DNA from: Elymus sibiricus
Taxonomy: Eukaryota > Streptophyta > Magnoliopsida > Poales > Poaceae
Reading direction: 5' to 3'
Length of the DNA: 64,000 bases
NCBI GenBank assembly: GCA_039707655.1
Contig: CM077664.1
Coordinates: forward strand, 121,680,485-121,744,484
Below the pieces are notes generated by a model, which was not told where the DNA came from, did no database searches, and was given only the letters and a program-made list of their open reading frames with translations. Of this stretch, positions 42,320 to 53,413 are shown piece by piece (the stretch's first letter is position 1; every line of letters begins with the position of its first letter). The position numbers were made by a program, and so were the translations under genes.

Positions 42320-42835
42320 ATGGCTCCACCAAGCTCTTCCAAGGAAAAGTTCTACGAGAAGGTCATCAACCCCTACCTTTCAAAGGTGATGAAACACCCT
42401 CAAGCCATTAAGATGCGTGAGGGGGTGCTTCACATCCGGGATGTTCAAGGACCCAAGAGGACCGGGAGCGTGGAATCCAGGCTCGAAGCGGTGGAGCAGG
42501 AGATCTTTAAGTGCCAAGGGATGGTGGAGCGTGGACTCAGCGCCAACCACTCCATGATCACGGAACTCACCCGTAATCAAAAGGTGGATGGACAATCGAT
42601 GGGGGACATCGTCTTCGAGCTCAATGAACGGATCGACTATCTTCAAGACCAAATCTATGAGCTTCAAAATCAAAATTATGAGTATGAGGCAAGATTCAAA
42701 GGTATGAGTTTAGCTACAAGTTTCAGGACTCCGGAGACTCGTGCATCTTTCTATGATGGGGAGCCTATGCCATGGAAGCCGGAGGACAAGCCCACCACTT
42801 CATCACCACCACCATCACCGAAGAAGGAGACTTGA
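42320..42835 (+). CDS. 3' accessory ORF of F (171 aa, coiled coil)
   Basis: Intact ORF, ATG at 42320, in the position where env-like or extra ORFs occur in Athila elements. The first 45 residues are basic (KEKFYEKVINPYLSKVMKHP). Residues about 50-130 form a likely coiled coil (SVESRLEAVEQEIFKCQGM, ELNERIDYLQDQIYELQNQN). The tail is Pro/Ser rich and ends SPPPSPKKET. No signal peptide or membrane helix, so it is not a classical envelope protein. It is the only undamaged ORF in F and has its own upstream promoter-like module. Function unknown; the coiled coil suggests self-association or binding to Gag. Confidence 0.72.
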   Translation: MAPPSSSKEKFYEKVINPYLSKVMKHPQAIKMREGVLHIRDVQGPKRTGSVESRLEAVEQEIFKCQGMVERGLSANHSMITELTRNQKVDGQSMGDIVFELNERIDYLQDQIYELQNQNYEYEARFKGMSLATSFRTPETRASFYDGEPMPWKPEDKPTTSSPPPSPKKET

Positions 42836-44383
42836 GCACACGGGTATGGGCACTCCCCTTGGCTTGTGCCAAGCTTGGGGGAGGTGCCCCGGTATCGTAT
42901 CACCATCACTTTTACTATCATTACCTATTTTTAGTTCGATCCTTAGTTATTTCGTGATCTAGTTGAATAAAAGTTTAGTATGATCTATTTTTGAGTGTTA
43001 GCTTCGTGATCTATCTATCTATGTAATCGAGTTGAGAGTTATATAATAAAGAGTAGTTTGAGTTTTTGCTTCTTTACTTTCATGTTCCAATTCTAGCAAT
43101 GAAAATAATGAAAAACATCATATGCTAATCTTATGGAAAGTAATGACATTACATAAAGAAAAGTATAAGTGGTAAAATTTATTGGAAGTTAACAAACATA
43201 GTATTAGTCAATGATGCAATTCATGAAATAATTAATAAGGGAAGAGAAGATTCACATGCAAATACACTATCTTGGACATCTTTTATGATTGTGAGCCCCC
43301 ATCAAGTATTTTATGTCAAATTGTTGACGTTGGACAAGGAAGACAACGTAATGAGTTATGTTTGTTCATACTCACATAGAACTTATATTGTTATAGATCC
43401 TCCAACATGTGGTGCTTGCCAATATCTTTGCTAGCCAAAAATTCGCACCAAGTAGAGATACTACTTGTGCATCCAAAACTCTTAAACCCGGTTTCATGTC
43501 ATGAGAGTCCACTATATCTACCTATGGATTGAATAAGATCCTTCAAGTAAGTTGTCATCGGTGCAAAAAGCAATAAAAATTACCTCTAAATATGTCTGAA
43601 CTTTTATTCTAAGGGAAATAAGCTTTGTACAAACTTGTGATGGTAAAGAAATAAAAGCAACAGACTGCATAATAAAGGTTGCTATCACAAGGGGCAATAT
43701 AAAGTGATGTTCCTTTGCATTAAGAGCTCTAGCATCCAAAATCAAAAAGCGCATGACAACCCCTGCTTCCCTCTGTGAACGGCCTATCCTTTACTTTTAT
43801 GTATTTACTTTTTATGCAAGAGTCAATAGTGTTCTCCTCTGCTCCTTTTTATTTTTCTCTTTTGCAAGCATCATGTGGTGGGGAAAGATCTAGGCACATA
43901 TATCCAGTTGGATATGGGTGATCATGATTTATTATTGTTGACATCACCCTTGAGGTGAATCAGTTGGGAGGCAAATTCACAAGCCCCTATCTTTCTATGT
44001 GTCTGGCTGAAACTTTTGCTCCATATATATGTCGTGAGTGTTAGCAATCATAGAAGACTAAATGATGGTTGAGTATGTGGACTTGCTAAATAGCTCCTAC
44101 ATGAGACCCTTCCTGAAAATATGATGAATTGCAATTGCATTGTTGACTGAGAACATAGTTTGTTAGTTTTCAAGAAAGTTTATGCCTTATACTCCATTGT
44201 TGTGATGAATTGTTACTTGCTCATGAGAAGTTTATGATAATAAATATTGCTGTTATAATAATGATCATGATGCTTCTATGTCCGTATTTTGTTTTTATCG
44301 ACACCTCTCTCTCTAAACATGTGGACATGATTATCGATATCGGCTTTCGCTTGAGGACAAGCGAGGTCTAAGCTTGGGGGAGT
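42836..44383 (+). other. Spacer of F with two polypurine tracts
   Basis: AAGCTTGGGGGAG occurs at 42871-42883, just after the ORF, and again at 44370-44382, directly before the 3' LTR. The 1.5 kb between is AT-rich with no credible ORF. The second tract is the normal plus-strand primer. The first may be an extra priming site or a relic. Confidence 0.78.
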
Positions 44384-45899
44384 TGATACGTCCATTTTGC
44401 ATCATGTTTTACTACTGTTATTTATAGTGTTTTTAATCAATATAACACTTTGTGGAGCAATTCTAATGCCTTTTCTCTCTTAATATGCAAGATTCACACA
44501 AGGAGGGAGAATACCGGCAGCTGGAATTCTGGACCTGAAAAAGCTCTGTCAAGATACCTATTCTGCACATCTCCAGATGAGCTGAAATTTTATGGAGAAT
44601 TATTTTGGAATATATAAAAAATATTGGAAGCAAAAAGTACCAGAGGGGACCACCCAGGTGCCCACGAGGCACCAGGGCGCGCCACCCCCCAGGCGCGCCC
44701 TGGTACCTCGTGGGGCCCCTGGCCCACCTCTGGCCCCCATTTTCTGTTATATAAGTGCATTTGACCTAAAAAATTATAGAGAAGACTTTCGGGATGGTGC
44801 GCCGCCGTCTCGAGGCGGAACTTGGGCAGGAGCACTTTTGATCTCCGGCGGAGAGATTCTGCCGGAGAAACTTCCCTTCGGGAGGGGGAAATCGTCGTCA
44901 TCGACAAGACCAGCGATCCTCTCATCATGGGAGGACTAATCTTCATCAACATCTTCACCAGCACCAACTCATCTCAAACCCTAGTTCATCTCTTGTATTC
45001 AATCTTTGTCTCAAAACCTCAGATTGGTACCTGTGGGTTGCTAGTAGTGTTGATTACATCTTGTAGTTGATGCTTGTTGGTTTATTTGGTGGAAGATTAT
45101 ATGTTCAGATCTATTATGCTATTCAATCCCTCTCTGATCTTGGATATGAACATGATTTGTGAGTAGTTGCTTTTGTTCTTGAGGACATGGGAGAAGTCTT
45201 GTCATAAGTAATCATGTGAATTTGGTATTCGTTCGATATTTTGATGATGTGTATGTTGTGATTCCCTTAGTGGTGTCGTGTGAACATCGACTACATGACA
45301 CTTCACCATCTTTGGGCCTAAGGGAATGCATTGTGGAGTAGTAATTAGATGATGGGTTGCTAGAGTGACAGAAGCTTAAACCCTAGTTTATGCGCTATTC
45401 CGTAAGGGGCTGATTTGGATCCATATGTTTAATGCTATGGTTAGAGAAATCTTAATTCTTCTTTCGTAGTTGTGGACACTTGCGAGAGGGGGTAATCATA
45501 AGTGGGAGGCTTGTTCAAGTAAGAACAGCACCCAAGCACCGGTCCACCCACATATCAAATTATCAAAGTAGAGAACGCGAATCGAACAAACATGATGAAA
45601 GTGACTAGATGAAATTCCCATGTGTCCTCGAGAACGCTTTACTTACTATAAGAGATCGTTCCAGCCTGTCCTTTGCTACAAAAAGGATTGGGCTATATTG
45701 CTGCACTCTCTGTTACTATTGCTACTTGTCACTTGTTACAAATTATCTTGCTATCAAACTACTCGTTACCGATAATTTCAGTGCTTGCAGAAAACACCTT
45801 GCTGAAAACCGCTTGTCGTTTCCTTCTGCTCCTCGTTGGGTTCGACACTCTTACTTATCGAAAGGACTACGATTGATCCCCTATACTTGTGGGTCATCA
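44384..45899 (+). repeat. 3' LTR of element F
   Basis: 1516 bp, paired with 24609-26126. Hairpin at 44661-44714 with one arm mismatch, TATATAAG at 44748-44755. Followed by the duplication GCGCC at 45900-45904. Confidence 0.93.
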
Positions 45900-45904
45900 G
45901 CGCC
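45900..45904. repeat. Target site duplication GCGCC, right copy (element F)
   Basis: Partner of 24604-24608. Confidence 0.93.
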
Positions 45905-48900
45905 CGCCAGCAAGAAAGGCAAGGCGGCGGCCGCGGCGCTGAGCGCGTCGGCTGTGGAGCCGGTTCTGCAGCCCTCCAACATCGTGAACTGAGAGGGCCT
46001 AGACAAGGTGCTCTCGATGGTCACCGACGAGCAGAATGAGAACGGGGCAACGAAGATCTGGCCGCGCGTGCACGCGGCGTGATCTGAAGGCGACGATGTT
46101 CCCCTTCTTCATCCACAGCGTGTACGTCGGCCTGGTGCCGCCGTTCTCGGACTTCTTCAACGCCGTACTCACCCACTACCAGATCCAAGCTCTCCATCTT
46201 CAGCCCAACTCCATCTTCCTCCTCGCCAGCTTCGCCTTCTACTGCGAGGCCTTCGTGGGCGTGATGCCCTCGGTGGCACCCTTCCACCACTTCTTCAGCC
46301 TGCGGATCTCTGCAGCGAACCACCGCTCTGCGTGCACCTCGTTCCTCGCCGTCAAGGCGATGGAGCACGAGAAGCTCACTGACCCGAGGCTGGCGCCCGT
46401 CTGGGAGCGGCTGGCGGACCACAAGGCGGCACACCTCATAGGGGAGATGGTCGTCAAGGAGTTCCTACAGCGGCGCATAGCGCCACTCCAGCTGCGCTCG
46501 CGCCTGGTGTGGAAAATCACCGGCTCGAGGGACCCCATGCGGCTGAATGTCGCCAGCCTGAAGTCAGAGGTGGTGGACGAAATCATGCATATCATGCTCG
46601 GCAGCACTGCGGGGGACCCGCCCGAAGACGTGCTCCCGCTGTACCGCTACAAGGGGACCAAGGAGCTGGTCGCGGAGATGCCGGTCTTCGACGAGTGGGG
46701 CCTTGTGCCGGAAGGCCATGAAGGGCCTCGCGAGAACCCGATTGTGCTGGTCCCCGGCTTGGGGGGCCTGGATGACTCTGAGGCCTCGGGCGGCGACGCA
46801 GAGGGGAGCGACGGCGGCCTCGCCATGCAGACCCGCCGCCAACTCATCCGTGACCTCGAGGACGATGACGATGACAACGCCCGGTTCAGGGTCGAGCCCT
46901 CCCATCCTGCCAAGGCGGGTGGCGAAGGAAGCTCCGGCGCGACGGCAGGCGAGCCGCTCGTGGAGGAGATGGACACCGGCGGTGGGGGCACCGTGCCCCC
47001 CGCGGAGGACGCTGATGCGGGCGGGGGGACAACTGAGCCCCTCGCCGAGAAGGACGTCACCGAGGACGAGGCCAGCGGGTCTCAGAAGGGCACCTCAGGA
47101 GTAGGTCTCAGGAGGAGGCCTCGCGAGGGCGACAGCGAGGACCGCCCGCCATCGGCCCTGAAGAAAAGGAAGTGGGTTGCCAATGACGAGTAAGTTCCTC
47201 TCTTACCAATTCCATTTTGCGTTGGCCCCGCAGCCTGGGGCTGAGCCTCCGCCTCGTGCAGGGCATCCACAAAGAAGGAGAAGAAGAAGAAGAAGATGAC
47301 AAAGAGGACCCCTATCTCGGAGGGGGCCCCGACGCCTGCCGCGGACGCCGAGGGCGTGAAGAGGCCACCCGCCGCTCTGAAGCTGGAACGGAGCGCGAGG
47401 AGGTGGAGAAGGAGCAAGCGGCCCCTCCGGAGCCGCAGATGGACATGGCTCCTAAATCTGGGGACGCCGAGTCTCGGGAGACGGCCTCCGAAGGTGGCGC
47501 CGTGGCTCCCGAGGTGCCCGCCGTGGGGGCGGACCTGGAGATGAGGGAGGTGGAGGTACCAACTCCTCCGCCGAGCGCTGCGGACGCCGGAGGCGCTTCA
47601 GGCAGCCCCCAGCACTCGCCCATGCTCGAGGTTCCCGCCACGGGCATGCCAAGCCCGCGGGGTGTTCCGCTGCGGCAAGAGGAGGAGGAGGCCCCGGCGA
47701 ATCATCCGCTGCTGATGAACGACGCCGGGCCTTCCCAGGCCATGTCGGTGGAGGTCGGGGAGGGGTCAGACCCCGCCTGGGCCCTGACACTCATGTGCAA
47801 CCGCACGCTGCTCCGGCGCGGGGTCCTGCGGACTGCGAGGGGAGCTCTGGGCCAGCTCGAGGCGGAGTTCCAGGAGGCCGAGGGGCGCCTCGCCGAGGAG
47901 CGCCTGTGCCTTGCCGAGGGGTGGCGCCGGCTCGACGTCGCCGTCAAGCTGGGCCATCGCCAGGACAAGGTCGCGCAGGAGAAGCGTGAGAAGTCGGCCG
48001 CCGAGGTGAAGGAGGTCTTCGAGAGTGCCCTCAGGGAAGCATACGCGGCCGAGAAACGCCGCGAGGAGGCTGAGGCCCGTACAAGGGTGCTTGAGGAATG
48101 GCGCGCCGCGGAGGAGCAGCAGTTCCAGACACGGGAGTAGGCCATCGCCTCCCGCGAGGAAGAACTCGCGGCTCAGGAGGCCGACCTCGTGATTCGCGAG
48201 CGGGAGCTCGCGCGGACGGCGATCGAGCAGTCTACGGAGCGCGAGCGCCTGGACACACTGGACCACCAGGTGACCGCCGCCCAGGACGCCTACACCAAGC
48301 GCATGGAGGCCGCCAACGCCAAGTTGGAGGCCAAGGAGAAGAAGCTCCAGGAGGATGCCGATGCGAGGATAGAAAGGAACCGCCTGGCGCCTGTTGCGGA
48401 TCACGGCAAGAAGCTGAAGTTCCAGGAGGACCACTTCTCAGAGAAGCGTGAAGAACTTCGGAAGGAGATCGAGGCCCTCAAGGAGCTCCTGACGGAGGCG
48501 GAGAACCGGCGGAAGACCGCGTTGCAGGCCAAGGACACCGCCGAGGCAGAGCTAGCCTTCCTCCAGCAGCAGGTGGGCGACATCTCCAATGTCATCGAGC
48601 AGGCGAGGTTGGAAGCGGACCGAACACGGGGGCGGCAGCATGAGCGCGCCAAGATGTTCCGCTCCCTCGAGCTCCGGGCCCGCGGGGCCCTGGCCACCAT
48701 CTACAAGGAGTGGCTCAAGGGCCCCCGTGAAACCCACGATGCCAGCTACCTCGACTTCTTCACCAAGCTCGTGGAGCGGCTCGAGGCTGGGGCGAAGAGG
48801 GTGAGCGGCATCATCGAGGACGAATGCCGCGACCTCCTCTTCCAGGCGGTGACGCGCATCTTCAGCCACCTTCTTCACGCCGACCCCAACTTTGACTTCG

Positions 48901-49079
48901 ACAGGTTGATAGCCCCTATGCCAGAGGAGCTTCGGGATGGCCTCAGAAAGGCGGTGGAGGACCACGTGGACGCTCTGATCGCGAAGTTCTCAGACGACAG
49001 CAGCGAGAGCTCCAGCGGGGTTGGGGGAGACGACGATGAAGGCGACGACGGCGATGATGATGATGCCGCGGCTTCGTAG
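45905..49079 (+). pseudogene. Antisense ORF of T2 (gypsy-type transposon protein with coiled coil), main part
   Basis: Runs opposite to gag-pol. After an Ala/Lys start (KKGKAAAAALSA) there is a TGA at 45990 and a frame change near 46080. The conserved domain then reads FPFFIHSVYVGLVPPFSDFF to FAFYCEAFVGVMPSVAPFHHFF (about 46097-46290), the Pfam 'putative gypsy type transposon' domain. An acidic linker leads to VANDE and a likely intron 47190-47261 (GTAAGT...GTGCAG). The second exon is Lys/Glu rich, with a frame shift near 47395. It then holds a long coiled coil (about 47840-48640) broken by TAG 48138-48140. The C-terminal helical domain (LEAGAKRVSGIIEDECRDLL, near 48790) ends in an Asp-rich tail. 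Function unknown. Stops, shifts and insertion of F mean no product. Confidence 0.85.
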
Positions 49080-50303
49080 GTCCCCTTCCTTGTTTTACCT
49101 GTATCGGATTGACGTGGCCCTATGGGGGCGTAAAAACAATGCCTTTTGTCTTAAGCACTTTATGATTTTCCGTAATGCATGTTTCCTCGTGAGGCTCTCT
49201 CGTGAGGCCTATTTCCCTTTCCTTGTTCGCCTTAGTGCTCTACGTCTTCAGGACCCAGCCCCCGAGCGGGCTACAGCCGTCGCTGGTATATTAGGTCACG
49301 TTGCCTGGACAAGGTCAGGAGGTGTAGGGCACTGAGAGGCGGTAAGGACTCCTGAGGCGCGATGCTCAGGAAGTCCCCCTTTGACGTGCAAGCGGCTTGC
49401 GCGGAGGAGAGAACATCAGCACTCAGCGAGGTCACGGGGAGAGGAAACTTGAGAGGCGCCGAGAGCGGCTCGTGAGGTGTTTTTGTACTTAGCTCTTTTG
49501 CGGGTGTCGCCTTCCGTGTCGAGGCTGAGGGGCATGCCTCGCGAGGCTCTTGCTTGTGAGGTCTCCCGCTAGCACTTGGCGGGGACGGTCGCCGCAGGTT
49601 GGCTCGCGAGGCAGTGCTCGCGAGGCTCCCTGAGGCCTGCGGAGGCGTCTTGTCGTGAGTCGCCTCGCGAGGCAGCGCTCGCGAGGCCTTTGAGTGCCTT
49701 GTTCCTGTGATAACTTTGCATCGATTCTATAAAACGGGGGGGAGCGGTGCGCGCTTGCTAGCTTGCTCGTGGGTATCACGCGAGGAGATGAGACACCAAG
49801 GACCTTGGTGAGGTGGCGTGCACGGGAGCAGGCCCGCGAGCCAGAGCTCGATCACTTGGGTTTTTGCAGCGCTGCTGGGGCTGACCCGAGCACAAGCACC
49901 GTCTCCAGCCCCCGCTCGCGAGATGCGCAGGAGGAAGGTCGCGAGCGTGCACAGCTCCTGAGGCAAGCAACTTAGTAACACATAAGATATCTTAGGAAAT
50001 AGGGCTTTACTGAAACATAGTAATAAGTTCATTACACAACCAAAAAGAGATATGTCTGCCATGTTCCGCACGGATCAGTGTGAGGTTGGTGCAGCCCGTT
50101 GGGCGCCCTCAGGTGATTATTCCGCTAGCGCGGAGCATGGGGCTTCCACTAGGCGTGGACATGATCGCGGCTCGATCGTTCCGCCAGCGCGGAGCATGGG
50201 GTTTCCACTGAGACATGGGCGGGAGCTCTTGCGGGCCCATCAGGCGAACGCAATGAGAGGCTCTGGGGCGTGTACAGCCCCACTTCGTTCGTACGCGTGA
50301 GGG
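49080..50303. other. Spacer of T2 between antisense ORF and pol
   Basis: The two genes converge here. No ORF is credible. About 49500-49690 is dense in the palindrome CCTCGCGAGG and variants, also found in the T2 LTR. About 49990-50050 is AT-rich and could hold 3' end signals for either transcript. Confidence 0.6.
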
Positions 50304-53300
50304 TCACGGGTAGAACTTGCAGAGGTGTTGGATGTTCCAGGTGTTAGGCACAGGAATTCCGTCCTCCGTCTCCAGCCGGGCGGCACCGGGCCTGGAGACA
50401 TGAGCAACCCTAAAAGGGCCTTCCCACATGGGTGAGAGCTTGTGGAGTTCCTCTCTGGAGAGGATCCTTCTCAGGACGAGATCGCCGACTTCGAGGGTGC
50501 GTGGGCGTATGTTACGGCTATGATAGCGACGCAAAGCCTGCTGGTATCTGGCGGCATGGAGGGCGGCCTGGCGATGGGCTTCCTCAAGGAGCAACAGGTC
50601 GGCCTCTCGCGAGCCGTCCTGACGAGCCTCGTCGAAGGCAAGGACGCGCGGAGAGCCGTGCTTGAGCTCAGAGGGGAGGACTGCTTCGGCTCCGTAGACG
50701 AGGAAGAAGGGAGTCTCGCCTGTAGGCTTGGTTGCCGTTATGCGGATGGACCACAGCACGGACTGTAGATCATCAAGCCAGCCCTTGCCGCAGGCTTCGA
50801 GCTTTTTCTTGAAGCTTCTTGTCTTGAGGCCCTTGAGGACCTCAGCGTTCGCACGCTCGGCCTGGCCGTTGCTTCGTGGGTGCGCCACAGAGGCGTAGCA
50901 GATCTGCGTGCCGAGGCTGGCGCATTATGACTTGAAGAGGCCGCTTGTGAACTGGGAGCCGTTGTCAGTGATGATGCGGTTGGGGACGCCGAAGTGGCTC
51001 ACGAGGCCCTTGATGAACTTGACGGCAGAGCCTGCTGGGATGGTGCGCACGGGCTCGACCTCCGCCAATTTGGTGAACTTGTCGATGGCGACGTAGAGGT
51101 AGCGGTAGCCGCTAGCTGCGCGAGGGAAGGGTCCCAAGATATCCAGCCCCCAGACCGCGAAGGGCCACGGGAGGGGAATAATCTGGAGGCCTTGTGCCGG
51201 CTGGTGAATTTGCTTGGCGTGGAATTGACAAGCTTCGCAGGATTGGACCAGCTCGGTGGCGTCGTGGAGCGTGGTGGGCCAGTAGAAGCCGCTGCGGAAC
51301 ACCTTGCTGGCAAGGGTGTGCGACGAGGAGTGGTGGCCGTAGTCTCCTCCATGGATGTCGGCGAGCAGCTCGCTCCCTTGTTCTTCAGAGATGCACTGCA
51401 GTGAGACGCCATTGGGGTGCCTGCGGTACAGTTCGCCGTCTTGCAAGCAGTAAGCGGTGGCCTGGCGAGCCACACGCTCTGCTTCTGAGTCCTTCTCTGG
51501 AAGGGTGCCGTGAAGCAAGTAGGCCTTGAACTCCGTGGTCCAGCTGTCCGCTTGGGGCTCAATGGCTAGTAGCAGGCGGGCTCCTGAGGCTGGGCCGCAA
51601 TCCGGTGCGCCCGTGGGTGGCGCGGGCAGGAGTTCCTCGTGAAGCAGCGCGGTGCCCGCGGCAGGTGGTGCAGCTGATGGCTTGAGGAGCCTTTCCTCGA
51701 AGATGCCGGGGCTCTGAGGCTCGAGGCGGGATGCTCGCTTGGCGATGTCGTCGGCCTCCTTGTTGCCGCCGCGAGGAACATGCTAGAGCTCTAGGCCAAG
51801 GAAACGCTTCTCGAGTTTACGTACCTCTTCCAGGTAGGCGGCCATATGCTCATCCTTGGGCTTGTAGCTTTTGTTGGAGAAGTTGACGAGGAGCTGTGAA
51901 TCACCCTTGATGGTGAGGCGCTTGATGCCCAGGGCAGAGGCGGCCTTGAGGCCGGCAATGAGGCCCTCGTACTCTGCGATGTTGTTGGAGACCTTGTCGT
52001 CGCGCTTGAAGCAGCTTCCTGGAGGCGACGAGGAGCGCGAGGAGGAGCTTTTGCTGCATGGGGTAGCGCTCGCGCGCATCTCGCAGCACCGTGCTGATGA
52101 AGTACACGGGGTGCTCGATGAGGCGGGTAGTTGTTGCAGCAGCTTGGTCTTCAGGGGGCCCGAGGGGCTCATGAGGCTCAGGAGGCTCGGGAGGCGGCTC
52201 GCAAGGCGGCTCACTGGAGGCCTCCCGAGGCTCAGGGGGCGACGCGCCAAGGGCCTCTTGAGGCGGGATCTCAGCAGGTGATGGCATGACCTCGCGAGGC
52301 GCCGGCACGGCGGGCTTCTTCTGTGTGCAGACGCGCTCTTCTCGAATTGCCACCAGGGCCGCGCTGGCCGTCTGGGGAGTAGCCGCCAAGTATAGGAGCA
52401 AGGGCTCGTGAGAGCGTGGCGCGACCATGATGGGCGGGCTCGTGAGGTACCTCTTGAGGTCTTCGAAGGCAGCGTCGGCCTCGGGAGTCCACTTGAAGGG
52501 GCCGAATCTCTTCATGAGCTTGAAGAACGGCAGGGCTCGCTCGTCGAACTTGGAGATGAATCGCCCAAGGGAGGCCATGCATCCCACCAGGCGCTGCATC
52601 TCCTTGAGGCTCTGGGGAGGACGCATCTTCTCGATGGCCTTAATCTTCTCGGGATTGGCCTCGATGCCACGGTGGGAGACCAGGAAGCCGAGCAGCTTGC
52701 CGGAGGGGACTCCGAAGACGCACTTGTCAGGGTTGAGCTTGAGGTTGACCTTGCACAAGTTGTCGAACATCTCCTAGAGGTCCGCGATGAGGGACCAGGC
52801 CTCGCGAGTCTTGAAAACAATGTCGTCAACATAAGCCTCGGTGTTTCTTCCCATCTGGGGTCCCAAGGCGATGCGCATCAGCCTCTGGAAGGTGGCTCCA
52901 GTGCTCCGGAGGCCGAACGGCATGCAGATGTAGCAGAATATGCCACAGGGGATGATGAAGGCAGTTTTCTCCACGTCTTCGGTCGCCATCTTGATCTGGT
53001 GATAGCCTGAGAAGGCATCTAGGAAGCATAGCAACTCGCACCCGGTGGTGGAGTCCATGATCTGGTCGATGCGGGGTAGCGGAAATGGATCTTGAGGGCA
53101 GAACTTGTTGAGGCTCGTGAAGTCAACGCACATGCACTCCTTGCCGCACTTCTTGGGCACCACGACGTGGTTGGCGAGCCATTCAGGGTGGCGCACCTCA
53201 CAGATGACTCTAGCTTCTTGGAGCTTCTGAACTTCCTTGACGATGAAATCTTGCTTCTCTGGCGCCTGGCGCCGTGCCTTCTGTTTCACGGGGCGTCCGT

Positions 53301-53413
53301 TGGGGCACCGCTAAGTGGTGCTTGATCACCTCCCTCGGCACACTGGACAAATCAGATGCCGTCCAGGCGAACACATCTGAATTTGCCCGAAGGAAGGTGA
53401 CGAGCGCGTCTTC
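50304..53413 (-). pseudogene. Tat-type pol of T2: RT, RNase H, integrase
   Basis: Minus strand, from 53413 down. RT: EVRHPEWLANHVVVPKK, CVDFTSLNKFCPQDPFPLP, FLDAFSGYHQIKM, CMPFGLRSTGATFQ and catalytic YVDDIVFK (near 52830). A TAG follows at 52774-52776, then KCVFGVPSGKLLGFLVSHRG. A Pro/Glu-rich linker (about 52140-52315) separates RT from RNase H. A frame change near 52040 precedes RNase H (SNNIAEYEGLIAGLKAA, KGDSQLLVNF), which ends at TAG 51783-51785. Integrase has HHSSSHTL to CEACQFHAKQ, then D in WGLDILGPFP (near 51145), D in ITDNGSQFTS (near 50955), TAA at 50925-50927 and E in GQAERANAEVL (near 50860). True end TGA 50304-50306. At least three stops and two shifts; dead copy. Confidence 0.9.

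Larger units (their letters stand above)
24609..45899 (+). mobile_element. Element F: Athila-type Ty3/Gypsy, carrying nested K
   Basis: LTRs of 1518 and 1516 bp (TGATACGTCC...GGGTCATCA) with duplication GCGCC. Order on +: 5' LTR, primer site, gag-protease-RT-RNase H (26233-29782), insertion K, integrase (40797-41976), a promoter-like module, a 171-aa ORF (42320-42835), spacer, polypurine tract, 3' LTR. I count about 36 substitutions and two indels between the LTRs by eye (about 2.4%), or roughly 0.9 Myr at 1.3e-8 per site per year. Resembles the abundant Fatima/Sabrina-type Triticeae families; the exact name is not certain. Confidence 0.9.

Noticed and set aside
46036..49079. A host gene with a domesticated transposon domain
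   Set aside because: It lies inside T2 between pol and the 3' LTR, has stops and shifts, and T1 carries the same arrangement. A retroelement accessory gene is simpler.
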